From Blautia glucerasea (GTDB taxonomy: Bacteria; Bacillota; Clostridia; Lachnospirales; Lachnospiraceae): a DNA stretch of 64,000 nucleotides. Below are positions 16,288-26,143 of this stretch, one piece after another (within the stretch, counting starts at the first letter, position 1; every line of letters starts with the position of its first letter). The notes below the pieces were generated by a model that saw nothing but the letters and a program-made list of their open reading frames with translations, was not told the DNA's origin and searched no databases. The position numbers were made by a program, and so were the translations under genes. The stretch covers positions 248,001-312,000 of the forward strand of contig NZ_JAJBMO010000001.1 in the NCBI RefSeq assembly GCF_020537505.1. Direction: 5' to 3'.

Positions 16288-18597
16288 TTGGATCGTTGTG
16301 ATTTTAGTTCGATAATGACATATTTAAAAAACCAAATCAGTGAAAGCAATCAGATGAGCCAGCCTGAATTTTTATATGAAATATTTGAAGATTTTTTAGA
16401 CAGTCCTGAAAACAAAGAATTTACTTTGGATAATGGTCTGGTTTGCCGCTGGATGACAGGCCAGGCGAAAATCAGTCCCAAAATATCTTCTTTTTATGCA
16501 AGACCAAGCAATCAGGAAAAACTGGCGAAAACTATACACCAAAATATTGTCCCCTTAATGGCTGACTGCGACAAAGCACTTCAGGATATTTATACCTTAT
16601 TTATCCATGATTCTTCAATTTCTGAGGCCAAAAAAGCAGAGCTTACCTCTCTATACAAACCTGCCAATTTACGTCTGCTGTTTCTGGCAAAGCTAATTTC
16701 TTTTGGTATGGAACGCCCGTTTATTAAACGTGATACCAAAAACCAGAAATTGATCGCAGGTGGTTCCCTCTCACCAATGGTACTGGATTATATTATGGAT
16801 AGTGAAGTCCCAAGACCATGCCGCCATTTTGTAGGGAGAGAAGATGAAACAACAGAATTACATTCCCTTCTGGAAGATAATAGCAAAGTATTTCTTTACG
16901 GAATTGCCGGAATCGGGAAAAGCGAACTGGCAAAATCCTATGCAAAGTACTATAAAAAGCATTACACAAACATCCTGTATTTTGAATATGCCGGAGATTT
17001 ACATCAATCTGTTACGGATATGGATTTTGCTGATGATTTACCTGAAGATGCCGAAGAAGAACGTTTCCGAAAACACAACCGTTTCCTTCGTTCTTTGAAA
17101 GATGATACTTTAATCATCATAGACAACTTCAATGCAACCGCAACACAGGACTCCTTTTTGTCCGTAATGTTAAAATACCGCTGCCGGATTCTTTTTACAA
17201 CAAGAAGCAAATTCGATAGTTACTGTACCCTGCACTTAAAAGAGATTAAAGAATCATCCAGCCTGTTTCAACTGGTATCTTCCTTTTATTCGGAAGCCGA
17301 AGAACATCGGTCACTTGTAGATGAAATCATCGCAACCGTTCATCGTCATACTTTCGCCGTAGAATTAGCAGCAAAGCTTCTGGAAAACGGAATTTTAGCT
17401 CCGCAGCAATTACTAGAAAAGCTTCAAAGAGAAAAGGCTTCTCTCGAAAATGAGGACAAAATCAAAGCCTTCAAAGACGGACAGAGCAGTAATGCAACCT
17501 ACTATTACCATATTCACACCCTATTTTCCCTCTATTCTCTCTCCCAGGAACAAAGGGGAATCATGCGTAATCTGTGCTTTCTTCCTTCTGGTGGTATCTC
17601 TGCACGGCTTTGGGCTGAATGGCTTCAATTAAGAAATTTAAATGATATCAACGATCTGATTGAGACAGGTTTTGTACAGTCAAGTCTCCGGCATACTATT
17701 TCTCTACATCCACTGATTCAGGAAATTGCCGTTTCCGAGACCGCACCTTCTATTACAAGCTGCCACACGTTATTGGATTCTCTGCGAAAAATATGTTTAA
17801 TGCATGGCATTGAAGTTAGCTATTATAAAAAATTATTTCAGACAGCAGAAAATATCATCCAATTCATTGAAAAGGATGATATTCCCCAATACCTGTTATT
17901 TTTAGAAGATGTTTTTCCATATATGGAGAAGTACCGCTATCAAAAGGGCATGAAAAAAATTGTCCAAGAACTACAGCATTTTGTAAAAGCAAGTACTTAC
18001 GGGACTGCCTCTGACCGTGCCTTACTATTGGATTATCAGGCAACTCTGGAACCCCAAACAGAAAAAGCGATAAAATTAGAAAAAGAAGCACTTGCTCAAA
18101 TAAAAGAAATCACAAAAGAAAATGCCCACCTTGTTTCCAACCTCTATTCCAATCTTGGAGGACTTTACCGAACAAACGGACAGCTTGATCTGGCTAAAAA
18201 ACACATGAAAATGGGTATCTCTCTTTTAGAACAATACCAGCTTCTTTATACTAATGACAGCATTCCCCAGATTAATAATTATGCTGTCCTCTTAATTGAA
18301 ATACAAGAACCTGACCTTGCCCTGTCTGCTCTTCAGAAATTAGCACAGATTATCAAAGAATATAATTCAAACCACTGTTTGGATTATGCCCAGGTACAGG
18401 AATCCCTTGGAAGTATCTGCCTGATCACTGCAAATATTTCGCAAGCGAAAACCCATTTTAAAAAAGCCTTGAAAATTTATGAGGATATATGGGCAGACGA
18501 ACCCGAATTGATTGAAGAAAAATATCAAGCAATTCAAGAATTGTATCCACAAGCTGGAATTGCTCTGGCAAAAAGTATTCTTCTCACCAAGCACTAA
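16288..18597 (+). CDS. STAND NTPase (NB-ARC type) with TPR C-terminus
   Basis: 769-aa signal-transducing ATPase. Residues 1 to about 175 form a helical N-terminal domain of unknown type containing DNGLVCRWMTGQAKIS. From about 176: CRHFVGREDE, Walker A FLYGIAGIGKSELA (about 204), Walker B DTLIIIDNF (about 275) and RILFTTRSKFD, as in NB-ARC/AP-ATPases. A winged-helix region (about 450) is followed by TPR-like repeats from about 590, for example LVSNLYSNLGGLYRTNGQLD. The start is TTG at 16288 with GAGGAAA 6 nt away; the nearby ATG (16281) is out of frame and stops at once. Such proteins act as regulators or anti-phage sensors; no effector domain is recognised. Confidence 0.8.
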   Translation: MDRCDFSSIMTYLKNQISESNQMSQPEFLYEIFEDFLDSPENKEFTLDNGLVCRWMTGQAKISPKISSFYARPSNQEKLAKTIHQNIVPLMADCDKALQDIYTLFIHDSSISEAKKAELTSLYKPANLRLLFLAKLISFGMERPFIKRDTKNQKLIAGGSLSPMVLDYIMDSEVPRPCRHFVGREDETTELHSLLEDNSKVFLYGIAGIGKSELAKSYAKYYKKHYTNILYFEYAGDLHQSVTDMDFADDLPEDAEEERFRKHNRFLRSLKDDTLIIIDNFNATATQDSFLSVMLKYRCRILFTTRSKFDSYCTLHLKEIKESSSLFQLVSSFYSEAEEHRSLVDEIIATVHRHTFAVELAAKLLENGILAPQQLLEKLQREKASLENEDKIKAFKDGQSSNATYYYHIHTLFSLYSLSQEQRGIMRNLCFLPSGGISARLWAEWLQLRNLNDINDLIETGFVQSSLRHTISLHPLIQEIAVSETAPSITSCHTLLDSLRKICLMHGIEVSYYKKLFQTAENIIQFIEKDDIPQYLLFLEDVFPYMEKYRYQKGMKKIVQELQHFVKASTYGTASDRALLLDYQATLEPQTEKAIKLEKEALAQIKEITKENAHLVSNLYSNLGGLYRTNGQLDLAKKHMKMGISLLEQYQLLYTNDSIPQINNYAVLLIEIQEPDLALSALQKLAQIIKEYNSNHCLDYAQVQESLGSICLITANISQAKTHFKKALKIYEDIWADEPELIEEKYQAIQELYPQAGIALAKSILLTKH

Positions 18598-18643
18598 CGG
18601 TTCCTACAAACACTTGTAAAATATATTGCCTCAATAATGTAAA

Positions 18644-18677
18644 CGCCTAGTTTTGAGATACACTCCAAGACTAGGCG
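18644..18677. terminator. Hairpin after the STAND NTPase
   Basis: CGCCTAGTTTTG (18644-18655) and CAAGACTAGGCG (18666-18677), a 12-bp stem with one mismatch. No long T-run follows, so it may be a weak terminator or the trace of an insertion-sequence end. Confidence 0.45.
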
Positions 18678-18713
18678 CTTGTCCATTTCCATTTTTTCTT
18701 AGACATGGAGCGT

Positions 18714-18872
18714 TTACATAAGGATCACTTTTCTTTTTTTGACACTTTTCGCTCCTCCTATCTCAAATTTTTTATAGTCTAGGTATATTGCCTTCATCAA
18801 TGCCTGAGAACTTGTAAATATGCTCCTCTGCTTGTTCAATCTGCGATACATTACAATCATCTCGTCATCAAC
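18714..18872 (-). pseudogene. Transposase C-terminal fragment (IS256/Mutator-like)
   Basis: A 52-codon open frame without start contains MIVMYRRLNKQRSIFTSSQA and LMKAIYLDY. This resembles the RRLNRQRSVFP...LLKALYLA end of Mutator-type transposases, then runs into unrelated basic residues. It fills the gap between the NTPase and the truncated ABC gene and suggests that an insertion sequence helped to break the latter. Confidence 0.4.
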
Positions 18873-18933
18873 CTACTGTTTGATACAATATGTCAAATGC
18901 ATAGTGGCTCAGTTCTATTAGAAATTTATATCT

Positions 18934-19893
18934 CTAACTCCGCACCAATTCTAAAATTCCTTTTGAAAGGCGATATACTTTATCAACACTTTCCAGTTCT
19001 TTATACTTATGCGTAATAAAAACGATAGTCTTATTTTTTAATTCACTATGTAATAACTCACGTAAAGCTTCATTTGATTCAACATCAAATCCTTCTGTAG
19101 CCTCATCCATAAGTAAAATGTCTGCATTTTTCAGCAGAGCCCTAGCTACAGCTATCTTTTGTCTTTCTCCTCCAGAAAGTTTTGCACCATCTTGTCCAAT
19201 TTTTTGTCCAAATCCATGATCCAATTTTTCAATAAAACCTAAAGCACCACTTTTTCTACATGCTTCAACAACTGCATCTCTTGACGCCTTTCCATCGATA
19301 TTAACATTCTCCTCTATAGTCCCTTGGAATAGATATGGCCTTTGGCTTATAACCGCAATTCTATTTCTCATATCTTGTATATCCATCAATTCCACAGGAG
19401 CTCCATACAATTTTATTATTCCTTTTTGTGGCCGGTAGAATCCCGCCAAAAGGTTCAAAAGTGTTGATTTGCCACTTCCATTTTCTCCTACGATCGCAAT
19501 TCGTTCCCCTTTTTTTACACATAGTGAAATACCATTTAAAATAGGGTGTCCTGGTTCATAACCAAAGACAAGATTTTTTACTTCAAAAACCATATCCCTA
19601 TCTTGATAAATTTTCTCAGGTTTCATTTCACATAATTTCATTTCCAATTCTTCCGGTTGTCCCCATAACTCAAAAAGACGTTTTGCCGATGGCTCAATTT
19701 GCGCAAAATAATATTTAATGTTTATCAATGCTGAAATTGGATTTACAACATATGCACTATATGTAATAAAAGCAAATGCTCCGCCTATAGTGAATTCTCC
19801 TTTTATTATAAAAAGCCCACTTAATATATATAATAACGCATTTACAACCGTGTCTATTACTACAACACTGACAGTACTATATTCATCTAGCAT
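18934..19893 (-). pseudogene. ABC exporter, 5'-truncated (last membrane helices plus ATPase)
   Basis: 319 codons: two remaining transmembrane segments (VVNALLYILSGLFIIKGEF; GGAFAFITYSAYVV), then a complete nucleotide-binding domain with Walker A GENGSGKST, Q-loop VISQRPYLFQGT, signature LSGGERQKIAVARA, Walker B ILLMDEATEGFD and switch His in VFITHKY. The first about 240 residues of the membrane domain of a normal peptide exporter are missing. The frame opens at a junction with protease remnants, so this is a deletion relic. Confidence 0.75.
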
Positions 19894-20278
19894 GCCTTAC
19901 TACTTTCAAATATTTCTTCCTCTTGATTCAAAAGAATAATATCAGGTTCATAAGCTATATATACTGTATAAAGGATATCGTTCAATGACTCATTGGAATC
20001 GTCATAATATTCTAAAGGAATTACATTTTCATCTAAAGGATTTTTCTGCAGATTTATTGCGTAATAACCGTTCTGACTAAGTCCCATAATTCTATATCAC
20101 TACATATGCTTGTGATAATTCCGACGCATACAGCGCCATGGAATGATTTATCGTCTTTATACTCACTTGGATCGCATTTAGAAGCCAAAAAAGATTTATG
20201 AACAATCCTTTGATTCCTGTTATTTCTCATATGATAAGGTATACCGTTATCAATCAATGCGAGCTTAATCATTTGCAC
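19887..20278 (-). pseudogene. Subtilase (S8) remnant, frameshifted
   Basis: The first frame (from 20278) has the catalytic Asp region IKLALIDNGIPY and the His region FHGAVCVGIITSIC, then stops at 20054. A second frame (20087-19887) continues with LDENVIPLEYYDDSNESLND and ends by running into the ABC remnant. The catalytic Ser segment is absent. Such short S8 proteases accompany radical-SAM-made peptide loci in clostridia, which would pair with the neighbouring exporter. Confidence 0.6.
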
Positions 20279-20387
20279 TATTCCTATTCTTACCTGTTAT
20301 ATATCCAAGCCAAATATCGCATATTTATTATTCTCATGATAAACCTTGTAATTCTATGGTCAATAAAAATTCAAGTGTCGCTGAACC

Positions 20388-21908
20388 CTAATATGCTTCT
20401 CCAATCACACTGCCATCATAAGCATTGATCACATAAGAAAGCTCCTGTAGAGAATTTCCACCAATACTTTCCCTGACAGTAAAAATCCATGCTGGAACCA
20501 ACCATGCGTGTTTCGGCTCCTGATAGGCTGTGGTATAAGTATACTGCAATTTTGCGTTTACCACATCATACTCCAGTGCGGTAGTGTCGTTGGCAGACTG
20601 GCCTTTTCCGGAATACCAATAAAAAATCTGATCTGTCAGCTTTGCCTGTATTTTTTCAAAAGGCAGAAGCTTTGTATTTTCCGTCACCGTACAGACTTCT
20701 TCCGATATCCCATCCCATTTAAAATATTTAATTCCTTCCTCTGTTATCAGAATAGAGATTGTTTCTACCTGGAACGGAGGCACATAACTATCCACTGTTT
20801 CTTCCGCAACCACGCCATCAGGAACTGAAGTAATACCCTCTACACTTTTCGAAAAACAATACAGATATCCCGGTAATCCTCTATCCAGATCTCCCTGCCA
20901 CAAAGCATCACTACCAAGTCCCAGACCATTGCGCTCTGAACATGCGCCATTCGGGAACCACACGGTACGATCAGAATCTACAAGGCCCATTCCATCGATA
21001 CCTAAATCCTCTAAAACTTGTTCTGCCTGTTCCTTTCCATCTTCCTCTGTAAAGGTGATCTTGTCCATGCACTTTCGATACGCATCTGCCAGTTCATGAA
21101 ATTTCTCTGTATAGCCGTTGGTATCCATGCCAAAGCTACTGTAATACTCACTCTGCATTTCCTCAGTTTCTATTGTTTCTTCTTCTATAAAATTAGAACC
21201 CTCCATCCAGAGAAAACTACTGTCATTGTCAATTTCCTGATTATACCGCTCTGCTTCTATATATGCCTTCCTGTCCTCGCCCACATCTGCAGTAAAATAA
21301 TCCTCTGTATCTGTGTTTTCCAATTCAGTACTCATCCAACTCCGTGCCGCTTCCACACCGTGATCCTCTGTTTTTTTTTGAAATTTTATCTCCATCTTTT
21401 CCGGTGCAGACGCTTCATCCGGTGCAAGCTCCATCCCCTCTCGGGTTGCGTTTTGAATCCCTGCAATCGATGTAGAATATGCTGATTGCAAGTAACTTCC
21501 TTCCTTGCTGGAAATCCTGTCTAACACTTCCTGATACGCATCCTTTGTCACCATCTGTGGCATATATAGTTCCTCACCGTCCGTAAAATAATCAATCAAT
21601 CCATTCAGTTCTTCCTGCGTTAACTCGTGATTTTGCATCTCTATGACTGGAAGATTGCCAATGCTTTGTTCGGCCAACTTAATATCTGCCTGGATAACCA
21701 CACGGTCGTTGCTTTTCTTTTCTTCAAATTTCCAATGCGTTGGAACATTTGTCTCTCTCTTTTCTCCTTTTTTAAGAGGTTCACAGACAGCCGCCTCGCT
21801 AATCCCATCCACTTTGCTGACTACCGAACTCTCCTCTGGTGTTTCCTGACAGCTGGAAAGAATAATACACAACGCACCTACCATAATTGCTAAAACACTT
21901 TTTTTCAT
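20388..21908 (-). CDS. DUF6034-type lipoprotein
   Basis: 506-aa secreted lipoprotein. The ATG at 21908 has GGAGG; the signal peptide MKKSVLAIMVGALCIILSSC ends in a lipobox (LSSC), so it is anchored outside the membrane. The mature part is acidic, with no catalytic motif that I recognise; the middle is rich in W, Y and E. The end (SYVINAYDGSVIGEAY) resembles a PepSY-like closing strand. It is the last gene after two ABC-2 permeases and an ATPase, so it may be an accessory of that transporter. Confidence 0.65.
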   Translation of the reverse strand: MKKSVLAIMVGALCIILSSCQETPEESSVVSKVDGISEAAVCEPLKKGEKRETNVPTHWKFEEKKSNDRVVIQADIKLAEQSIGNLPVIEMQNHELTQEELNGLIDYFTDGEELYMPQMVTKDAYQEVLDRISSKEGSYLQSAYSTSIAGIQNATREGMELAPDEASAPEKMEIKFQKKTEDHGVEAARSWMSTELENTDTEDYFTADVGEDRKAYIEAERYNQEIDNDSSFLWMEGSNFIEEETIETEEMQSEYYSSFGMDTNGYTEKFHELADAYRKCMDKITFTEEDGKEQAEQVLEDLGIDGMGLVDSDRTVWFPNGACSERNGLGLGSDALWQGDLDRGLPGYLYCFSKSVEGITSVPDGVVAEETVDSYVPPFQVETISILITEEGIKYFKWDGISEEVCTVTENTKLLPFEKIQAKLTDQIFYWYSGKGQSANDTTALEYDVVNAKLQYTYTTAYQEPKHAWLVPAWIFTVRESIGGNSLQELSYVINAYDGSVIGEAY

Positions 21909-21981
21909 TTTTCCTCCATATATCTTATAGAATTGTCGCTTTTTCACGAAACTTCAATTATAAACTCTTTCCCCCGTATTT

Positions 21982-22623
21982 TTATTTTATCTGCGTCAGG
22001 ACACCTGCATCCATCTCACAGATCGTATCGCAGAGCCATTCGATCTCCAGCATGTTATGTGCTGCGATAAGAATAGTCTTCCCTCGTTCCTTTAATCCCC
22101 GCAAAAGCTCGCAGACCTCTCCTGCCCCCTGCTTGTCCAGACCATTAAAAGGCTCGTCCAATATCAAAAGCTCCGGATCTTCCATGATTGCCTGTGCGAT
22201 ACCAAGACGTTCACGCATTCCAAGAGAATACTGTCCTACCTTCTTTTTAGACAGAGGATCAAGCCCTAGGGCACGCATCGTCGCCCTCACATCGTCATCG
22301 GAAATACGGTGTTTCAGAGACGCCAGTCTCTTTAAATTCGCAAAACCGCTGAGATCCAGAAAGAAGCCAGGGTTTTCAATGATAATGCCTACGGAATCTG
22401 GAAAGTCCAGCTCCTTCCCGATCTGTTTTCCCCCTACGAGCACTGTGCCGCTCTCAGGTTGTAAAAATCCACAGATGCATTTAAACATTACGGTTTTCCC
22501 TGAACCGTTAAACCCCATAATCCCATGAATCTTCCCTTTTTCAAAATCATGGGTAATGTTCTTTAATACTTTTTCTTTTTGAAAGGATTTTGTCAGTCCC
22601 TTCAACCTGATTGCATATTCCAT
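21982..22623 (-). CDS. ABC transporter ATP-binding protein
   Basis: 213-aa ATPase of the ABC-2/bacitracin-export type. Walker A is GFNGSGKT, the Q-loop region is GIIIENPGFF, the signature is the variant YSLGMRERLGIAQAI, Walker B is LLILDEPFNGLD and the switch is IAAH. Start ATG at 22623 with GGAGGG. It pairs with the two permeases upstream; likely substrate a peptide, lipid or antibiotic. Confidence 0.9.
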   Translation of the reverse strand: MEYAIRLKGLTKSFQKEKVLKNITHDFEKGKIHGIMGFNGSGKTVMFKCICGFLQPESGTVLVGGKQIGKELDFPDSVGIIIENPGFFLDLSGFANLKRLASLKHRISDDDVRATMRALGLDPLSKKKVGQYSLGMRERLGIAQAIMEDPELLILDEPFNGLDKQGAGEVCELLRGLKERGKTILIAAHNMLEIEWLCDTICEMDAGVLTQIK

Positions 22624-22635
22624 TTTGCCCTCCAT

Positions 22636-23529
22636 TTATTCGTTTGTCTGCGTAAAAGAGAAATTATAGCCCTTAATTCGGACGGCTGACAAGCCGATCA
22701 GCGCTATGATTAATATTGCAAATATGAACATGCTCATCCCGATCCCTGGCAGGTAATCATAACCAAAGCTGTGCATGGGAAAGGTAGCTTGGTTCAACGG
22801 AGACAGCCAGCCGCAGAACACGTTCGCCCTATATTCCTGACTTTCTGTAAAATGAAACAGTTTCCGGAAAACATCTGGGTTCAGCAGGAGCCCATACAGA
22901 CTGACTGCAAAAGCACCGATCACCCCTGCCATATTTCCCGCAGCCAGATTTAAAAACAACATGAGAACTGCGATAAAAAGAGTATATAAAAGTACAAGTC
23001 CAAACACTATTGCTGCGCACATATAAGGAGTTGAGCTTTCCATTGTTTTTATGGAAACAGGAACGGTTATGCTCTCCCCACCGCCATAGCCCAACATTGC
23101 CGCTGTTTCGCTCCACACATTTCCCGTAAAGGAAAAGGGAGCTCCCATAATTCCAAGCATCACAGCCAAAAAAATATTATAGATCACAGTCGCCAGGATC
23201 ACATAGATAATCTGACCCGCAAGCCATATCTTCCGTTTTGTGCGTACAAGCCAATACGGAGTTGCCTGACTGATAAATGGCATGTCCGCAAAGAGCAGGA
23301 TTAAAAGCAGGGAGGACAGCATAACAGAGGATGCATCCCCATATGTCCAAATAAACGGCTCGAATACCTGAAGGATTGTCTCATATTTTATCGCATGGGA
23401 AATAATCTGATCCGACAGCATCAGACATAATATAGCTGCCAAAATAAAGGTCATCCAGATCCTCGGACTTTTTTTCCATCCATAGAAATTCTGGCCTGCA
23501 ATCCAAAAAGCCTGTTTAATATCACGCAT
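22636..23529 (-). CDS. ABC-2 type permease subunit
   Basis: 297-aa integral membrane protein with about six hydrophobic helices, for example IWMTFILAAILCLMLSD near the N-terminus and FIFAILIIALIGLSAV near the end. No catalytic motif. It starts 8 nt inside the preceding permease and lies 12 nt before the ATPase, so the three form one export complex. Confidence 0.75.
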   Translation of the reverse strand: MRDIKQAFWIAGQNFYGWKKSPRIWMTFILAAILCLMLSDQIISHAIKYETILQVFEPFIWTYGDASSVMLSSLLLILLFADMPFISQATPYWLVRTKRKIWLAGQIIYVILATVIYNIFLAVMLGIMGAPFSFTGNVWSETAAMLGYGGGESITVPVSIKTMESSTPYMCAAIVFGLVLLYTLFIAVLMLFLNLAAGNMAGVIGAFAVSLYGLLLNPDVFRKLFHFTESQEYRANVFCGWLSPLNQATFPMHSFGYDYLPGIGMSMFIFAILIIALIGLSAVRIKGYNFSFTQTNE

Positions 23530-24277
23530 ACCGCAACCTTCTTTCTATTGCGCACATAAAGATCAGTGCCGTTAAAAAACTTCCAACCGCTAATATAGCA
23601 ATGCAGAAGATATCATTGTAGTAAATAGACGCCGCCCAATAGCGGGGACTCAGAAAGAATGCTTTTTGATAGTAACGCTCCTGAAATACGGTCAGGACAT
23701 AATAAAGAATAAAAGGAACGGCATAGGACATATAGCGATTTTTTGTTATGACAGCCGACGTACCGCCAATTAGCGCCCAAAAAGCGCCATTTAAAAACAA
23801 TCTCAGAAAGCTTACCGCCGTTCTGCCCACAAGCACTGCCATCTCATAATTTCCGTCAATCAGAGAAGGATACTGACCGAACCTCAGTATACAGATTACA
23901 AGAAGGAACACCATGGCTAAAAAAGCTGTCAAACCTCCGGAGACCAACAATCCTGCTGCTTTTCCTACGAGATACTGTTTTCTCCCTGAACGGATATAAC
24001 TGAACAGAAAAAAACGACTGTGCAGCTCAGCCTCCGTATTCTCTCCACCCGCAAAAGCAACAGCAATGGGAACAAACAGAAGCATATTAACGCTGTTCAT
24101 ACAATAGGTGTATGCTACGAACCAGCCTGGTCCTTCTGCAGATCCGCCTGCATTTATGATCTTCTGCAACATCTCATGCTCAGACATCAGGGTAGCCGAA
24201 ACGATTAGAAAAATCCCCAAAATAAAGCGAATGCTTCGAATATTGTTTTTTATGTCCGTTGCCAACACATTTCTCAT
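23522..24277 (-). CDS. ABC-2 type permease subunit, first gene of operon
   Basis: 251-aa membrane protein with about six helices (FILGIFLIVSATLMSE; VGKAAGLLVSGGLTAFLAMV; and a last one at FCIAILAVGSFLTALIFMC). It is similar in layout to the next gene, with which it overlaps by 8 nt. First gene of the cargo transporter operon. Confidence 0.75.
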   Translation of the reverse strand: MRNVLATDIKNNIRSIRFILGIFLIVSATLMSEHEMLQKIINAGGSAEGPGWFVAYTYCMNSVNMLLFVPIAVAFAGGENTEAELHSRFFLFSYIRSGRKQYLVGKAAGLLVSGGLTAFLAMVFLLVICILRFGQYPSLIDGNYEMAVLVGRTAVSFLRLFLNGAFWALIGGTSAVITKNRYMSYAVPFILYYVLTVFQERYYQKAFFLSPRYWAASIYYNDIFCIAILAVGSFLTALIFMCAIERRLRYA

Positions 24278-24386
24278 ACGCTTTTCTCCTCACTTCAAAC
24301 AGCTATAGACTTGATTTTTTTATTTTTATAAAATCCTAGTTTTTTGCAATAATATCACTATTTGTATAAAACTACACTCCTTATCA

Positions 24387-24419
24387 AACAACAGTTAAGG
24401 ACTTGCAAAAACTGTTGTT
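24387..24419. repeat. Perfect inverted repeat AACAACAGTT...AACTGTTGTT
   Basis: Arms at 24387-24396 and 24410-24419 in the 540-bp AT-rich gap between the divergent transporter operon and parM. It could be a regulator site or part of a centromere-like partition region. The rest of the gap (24278-24814) shows no gene. Confidence 0.5.
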
Positions 24420-24814
24420 CCTACTGAAAGCATTGCAACAGCTGTAAAAATTGATAATATTTTAAATTTTCTATTATTCTAAGTTCTACAAATACATAAG
24501 CCGCCAGTTAAGTACGATTAGTTTTATTATAATTCAATAAATTCCATCCAACTTTCCACGTTTTATTGTACAATTTTACCATTTATATAATAACATGTCA
24601 ACATTTAATGAACGTTTATAACAAAAAAATGCAGGGCTATAAAAAACTAAAGAAATTGCTCTATTTTACAAAATTATATCCTATTTTTCAATTCCAACTC
24701 AATTTTCCCTCAATGTCTTTTTCCTCCAACTTTCGTATGCTTATCTCACAGCAAAGCAGTACCACACCGGTACAGCCTGCTGAATTAATCAATACGAAAA
24801 TGGAGGTGTTTTTT

Positions 24815-25732
24815 ATGCGAGAACTCAGAAACACAAAAATCATTGCTGTAGATCACGGCTACGGCAACATGAAAACAGCAAATACCGTCACACCAACCGG
24901 AATCAAAGCCTATGAAACAGAACCCATCTTCACCGGGAATATTCTGGAATATAACGGCATTTACTACCGGATTGGCGAAGGACACAAAGAATTTATCCCA
25001 GATAAAGCTATGGACGAAGAATATTATCTTCTAACTCTCATGGCGATTGCAAGGGAACTGAATGTCTTTTCCATCCGTGAAGCAGACGTTCATCTGGCTG
25101 CCGGGCTTCCTCTGACATGGATCAGAAACCAGAGAGAAGATTTCCGTTCCTATCTGCTCCAGAATCCAGAAGTCCATTACCGATTTAACAGCAAAGAGTA
25201 TCATCTCCGTTTTGTGGGATGCAGCCTTTACCCGCAGGGATATCCGGCTATCGTAAACCGACTTGGAGATTTCAAGGGGACAAATCTTCTTGCAGATATC
25301 GGCAACGGAACCATGAACATTCTGTATATCAATAATAAGAAAGCACAGGAAAGCCGGTGCTGGACAGAAAAGTTTGGCGTAAACCAATGCATGATTGCCG
25401 CTAAAAACGCTGTTCTGGACAACTTCGGAGTAAAGATTGAAGAATCTACCGTAGAGCAGATTCTGCGGTTTGGAACCGCTGACATTTCAGCGTCTTATCT
25501 GGATTGTATTACTGCTGTTGCCAGACAGTATGTCACAGATATTTTTGCCACGCTCCGCAAATATGAATACAATCCTGGCCTGATGCGCCTGTATGTGGTC
25601 GGAGGCGGTGGATGCCTGATCCGTAACTTTGGAGCGTATGACAAATCACGAGTTACCATCCTTGATGATATCTGTGCCACTGCCAAAGGTTATGAATCTC
25701 TGGCTTATATGAGCCTGAAAAGGAGGGGATAA
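24815..25732 (+). CDS. ParM-like actin-family partition ATPase
   Basis: 305-aa member of the ParM/StbA group that drives plasmid or element segregation. Visible: phosphate 1 region IIAVDHGYGNMKTAN, phosphate 2 LLADIGNGTMNILYI and the adenosine region YVVGGGGCLIRNFG. The start is the ATG at 24815 with TGGAGGTG, not the longer upstream frame. It precedes a ParR-like gene by 3 nt. Confidence 0.88.
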   Translation: MRELRNTKIIAVDHGYGNMKTANTVTPTGIKAYETEPIFTGNILEYNGIYYRIGEGHKEFIPDKAMDEEYYLLTLMAIARELNVFSIREADVHLAAGLPLTWIRNQREDFRSYLLQNPEVHYRFNSKEYHLRFVGCSLYPQGYPAIVNRLGDFKGTNLLADIGNGTMNILYINNKKAQESRCWTEKFGVNQCMIAAKNAVLDNFGVKIEESTVEQILRFGTADISASYLDCITAVARQYVTDIFATLRKYEYNPGLMRLYVVGGGGCLIRNFGAYDKSRVTILDDICATAKGYESLAYMSLKRRG

Positions 25733-25735
25733 GCC

Positions 25736-26119
25736 ATGCAGAACCATATCCGCAACACAAACCTGCGATTTAATCTGGACAAAGACCAGCAGCGGAGAGC
25801 CTGGGAATATTTACAGACGATGGACAGACAGAATTTTAAATCTTACAGCCAGGTAATCTCCCTTGCACTGGTCGATTATTTTGACCGCTACTACCGCACT
25901 CAGGCTGATCCCTATCTGGAAACAAGGGAACGGGAAGAACTTTTTGTGAAACAGATTGTAGAAGCAGTAGAACACAGCCTGAAACAGTCATTGCCGATTT
26001 TTCTGTCCGGGCTGACTGCAGGCATGTTGGAAAGGGAATCCCCCATCAGGATGCCCTTTCCAGCTCCTGAAAAAGAACAGCCGGATCGTGATATAGACTG
26101 GGATTTTCTTGGAGAATAA
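25736..26119 (+). CDS. ParR-like partition adaptor
   Basis: 127-aa small DNA-binding candidate directly behind parM. The N-terminal half RFNLDKDQQRRAWEYLQTMD and SYSQVISLALVDYFDRYYR looks like a ribbon-helix-helix dimer domain. The C-terminal part is acidic and ends DIDWDFLGE, suited to bind the ParM filament. Function is inferred from position and shape. Confidence 0.65.
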   Translation: MQNHIRNTNLRFNLDKDQQRRAWEYLQTMDRQNFKSYSQVISLALVDYFDRYYRTQADPYLETREREELFVKQIVEAVEHSLKQSLPIFLSGLTAGMLERESPIRMPFPAPEKEQPDRDIDWDFLGE

Positions 26120-26143
26120 ACCATTGTGATTGGAGGTGAACAC

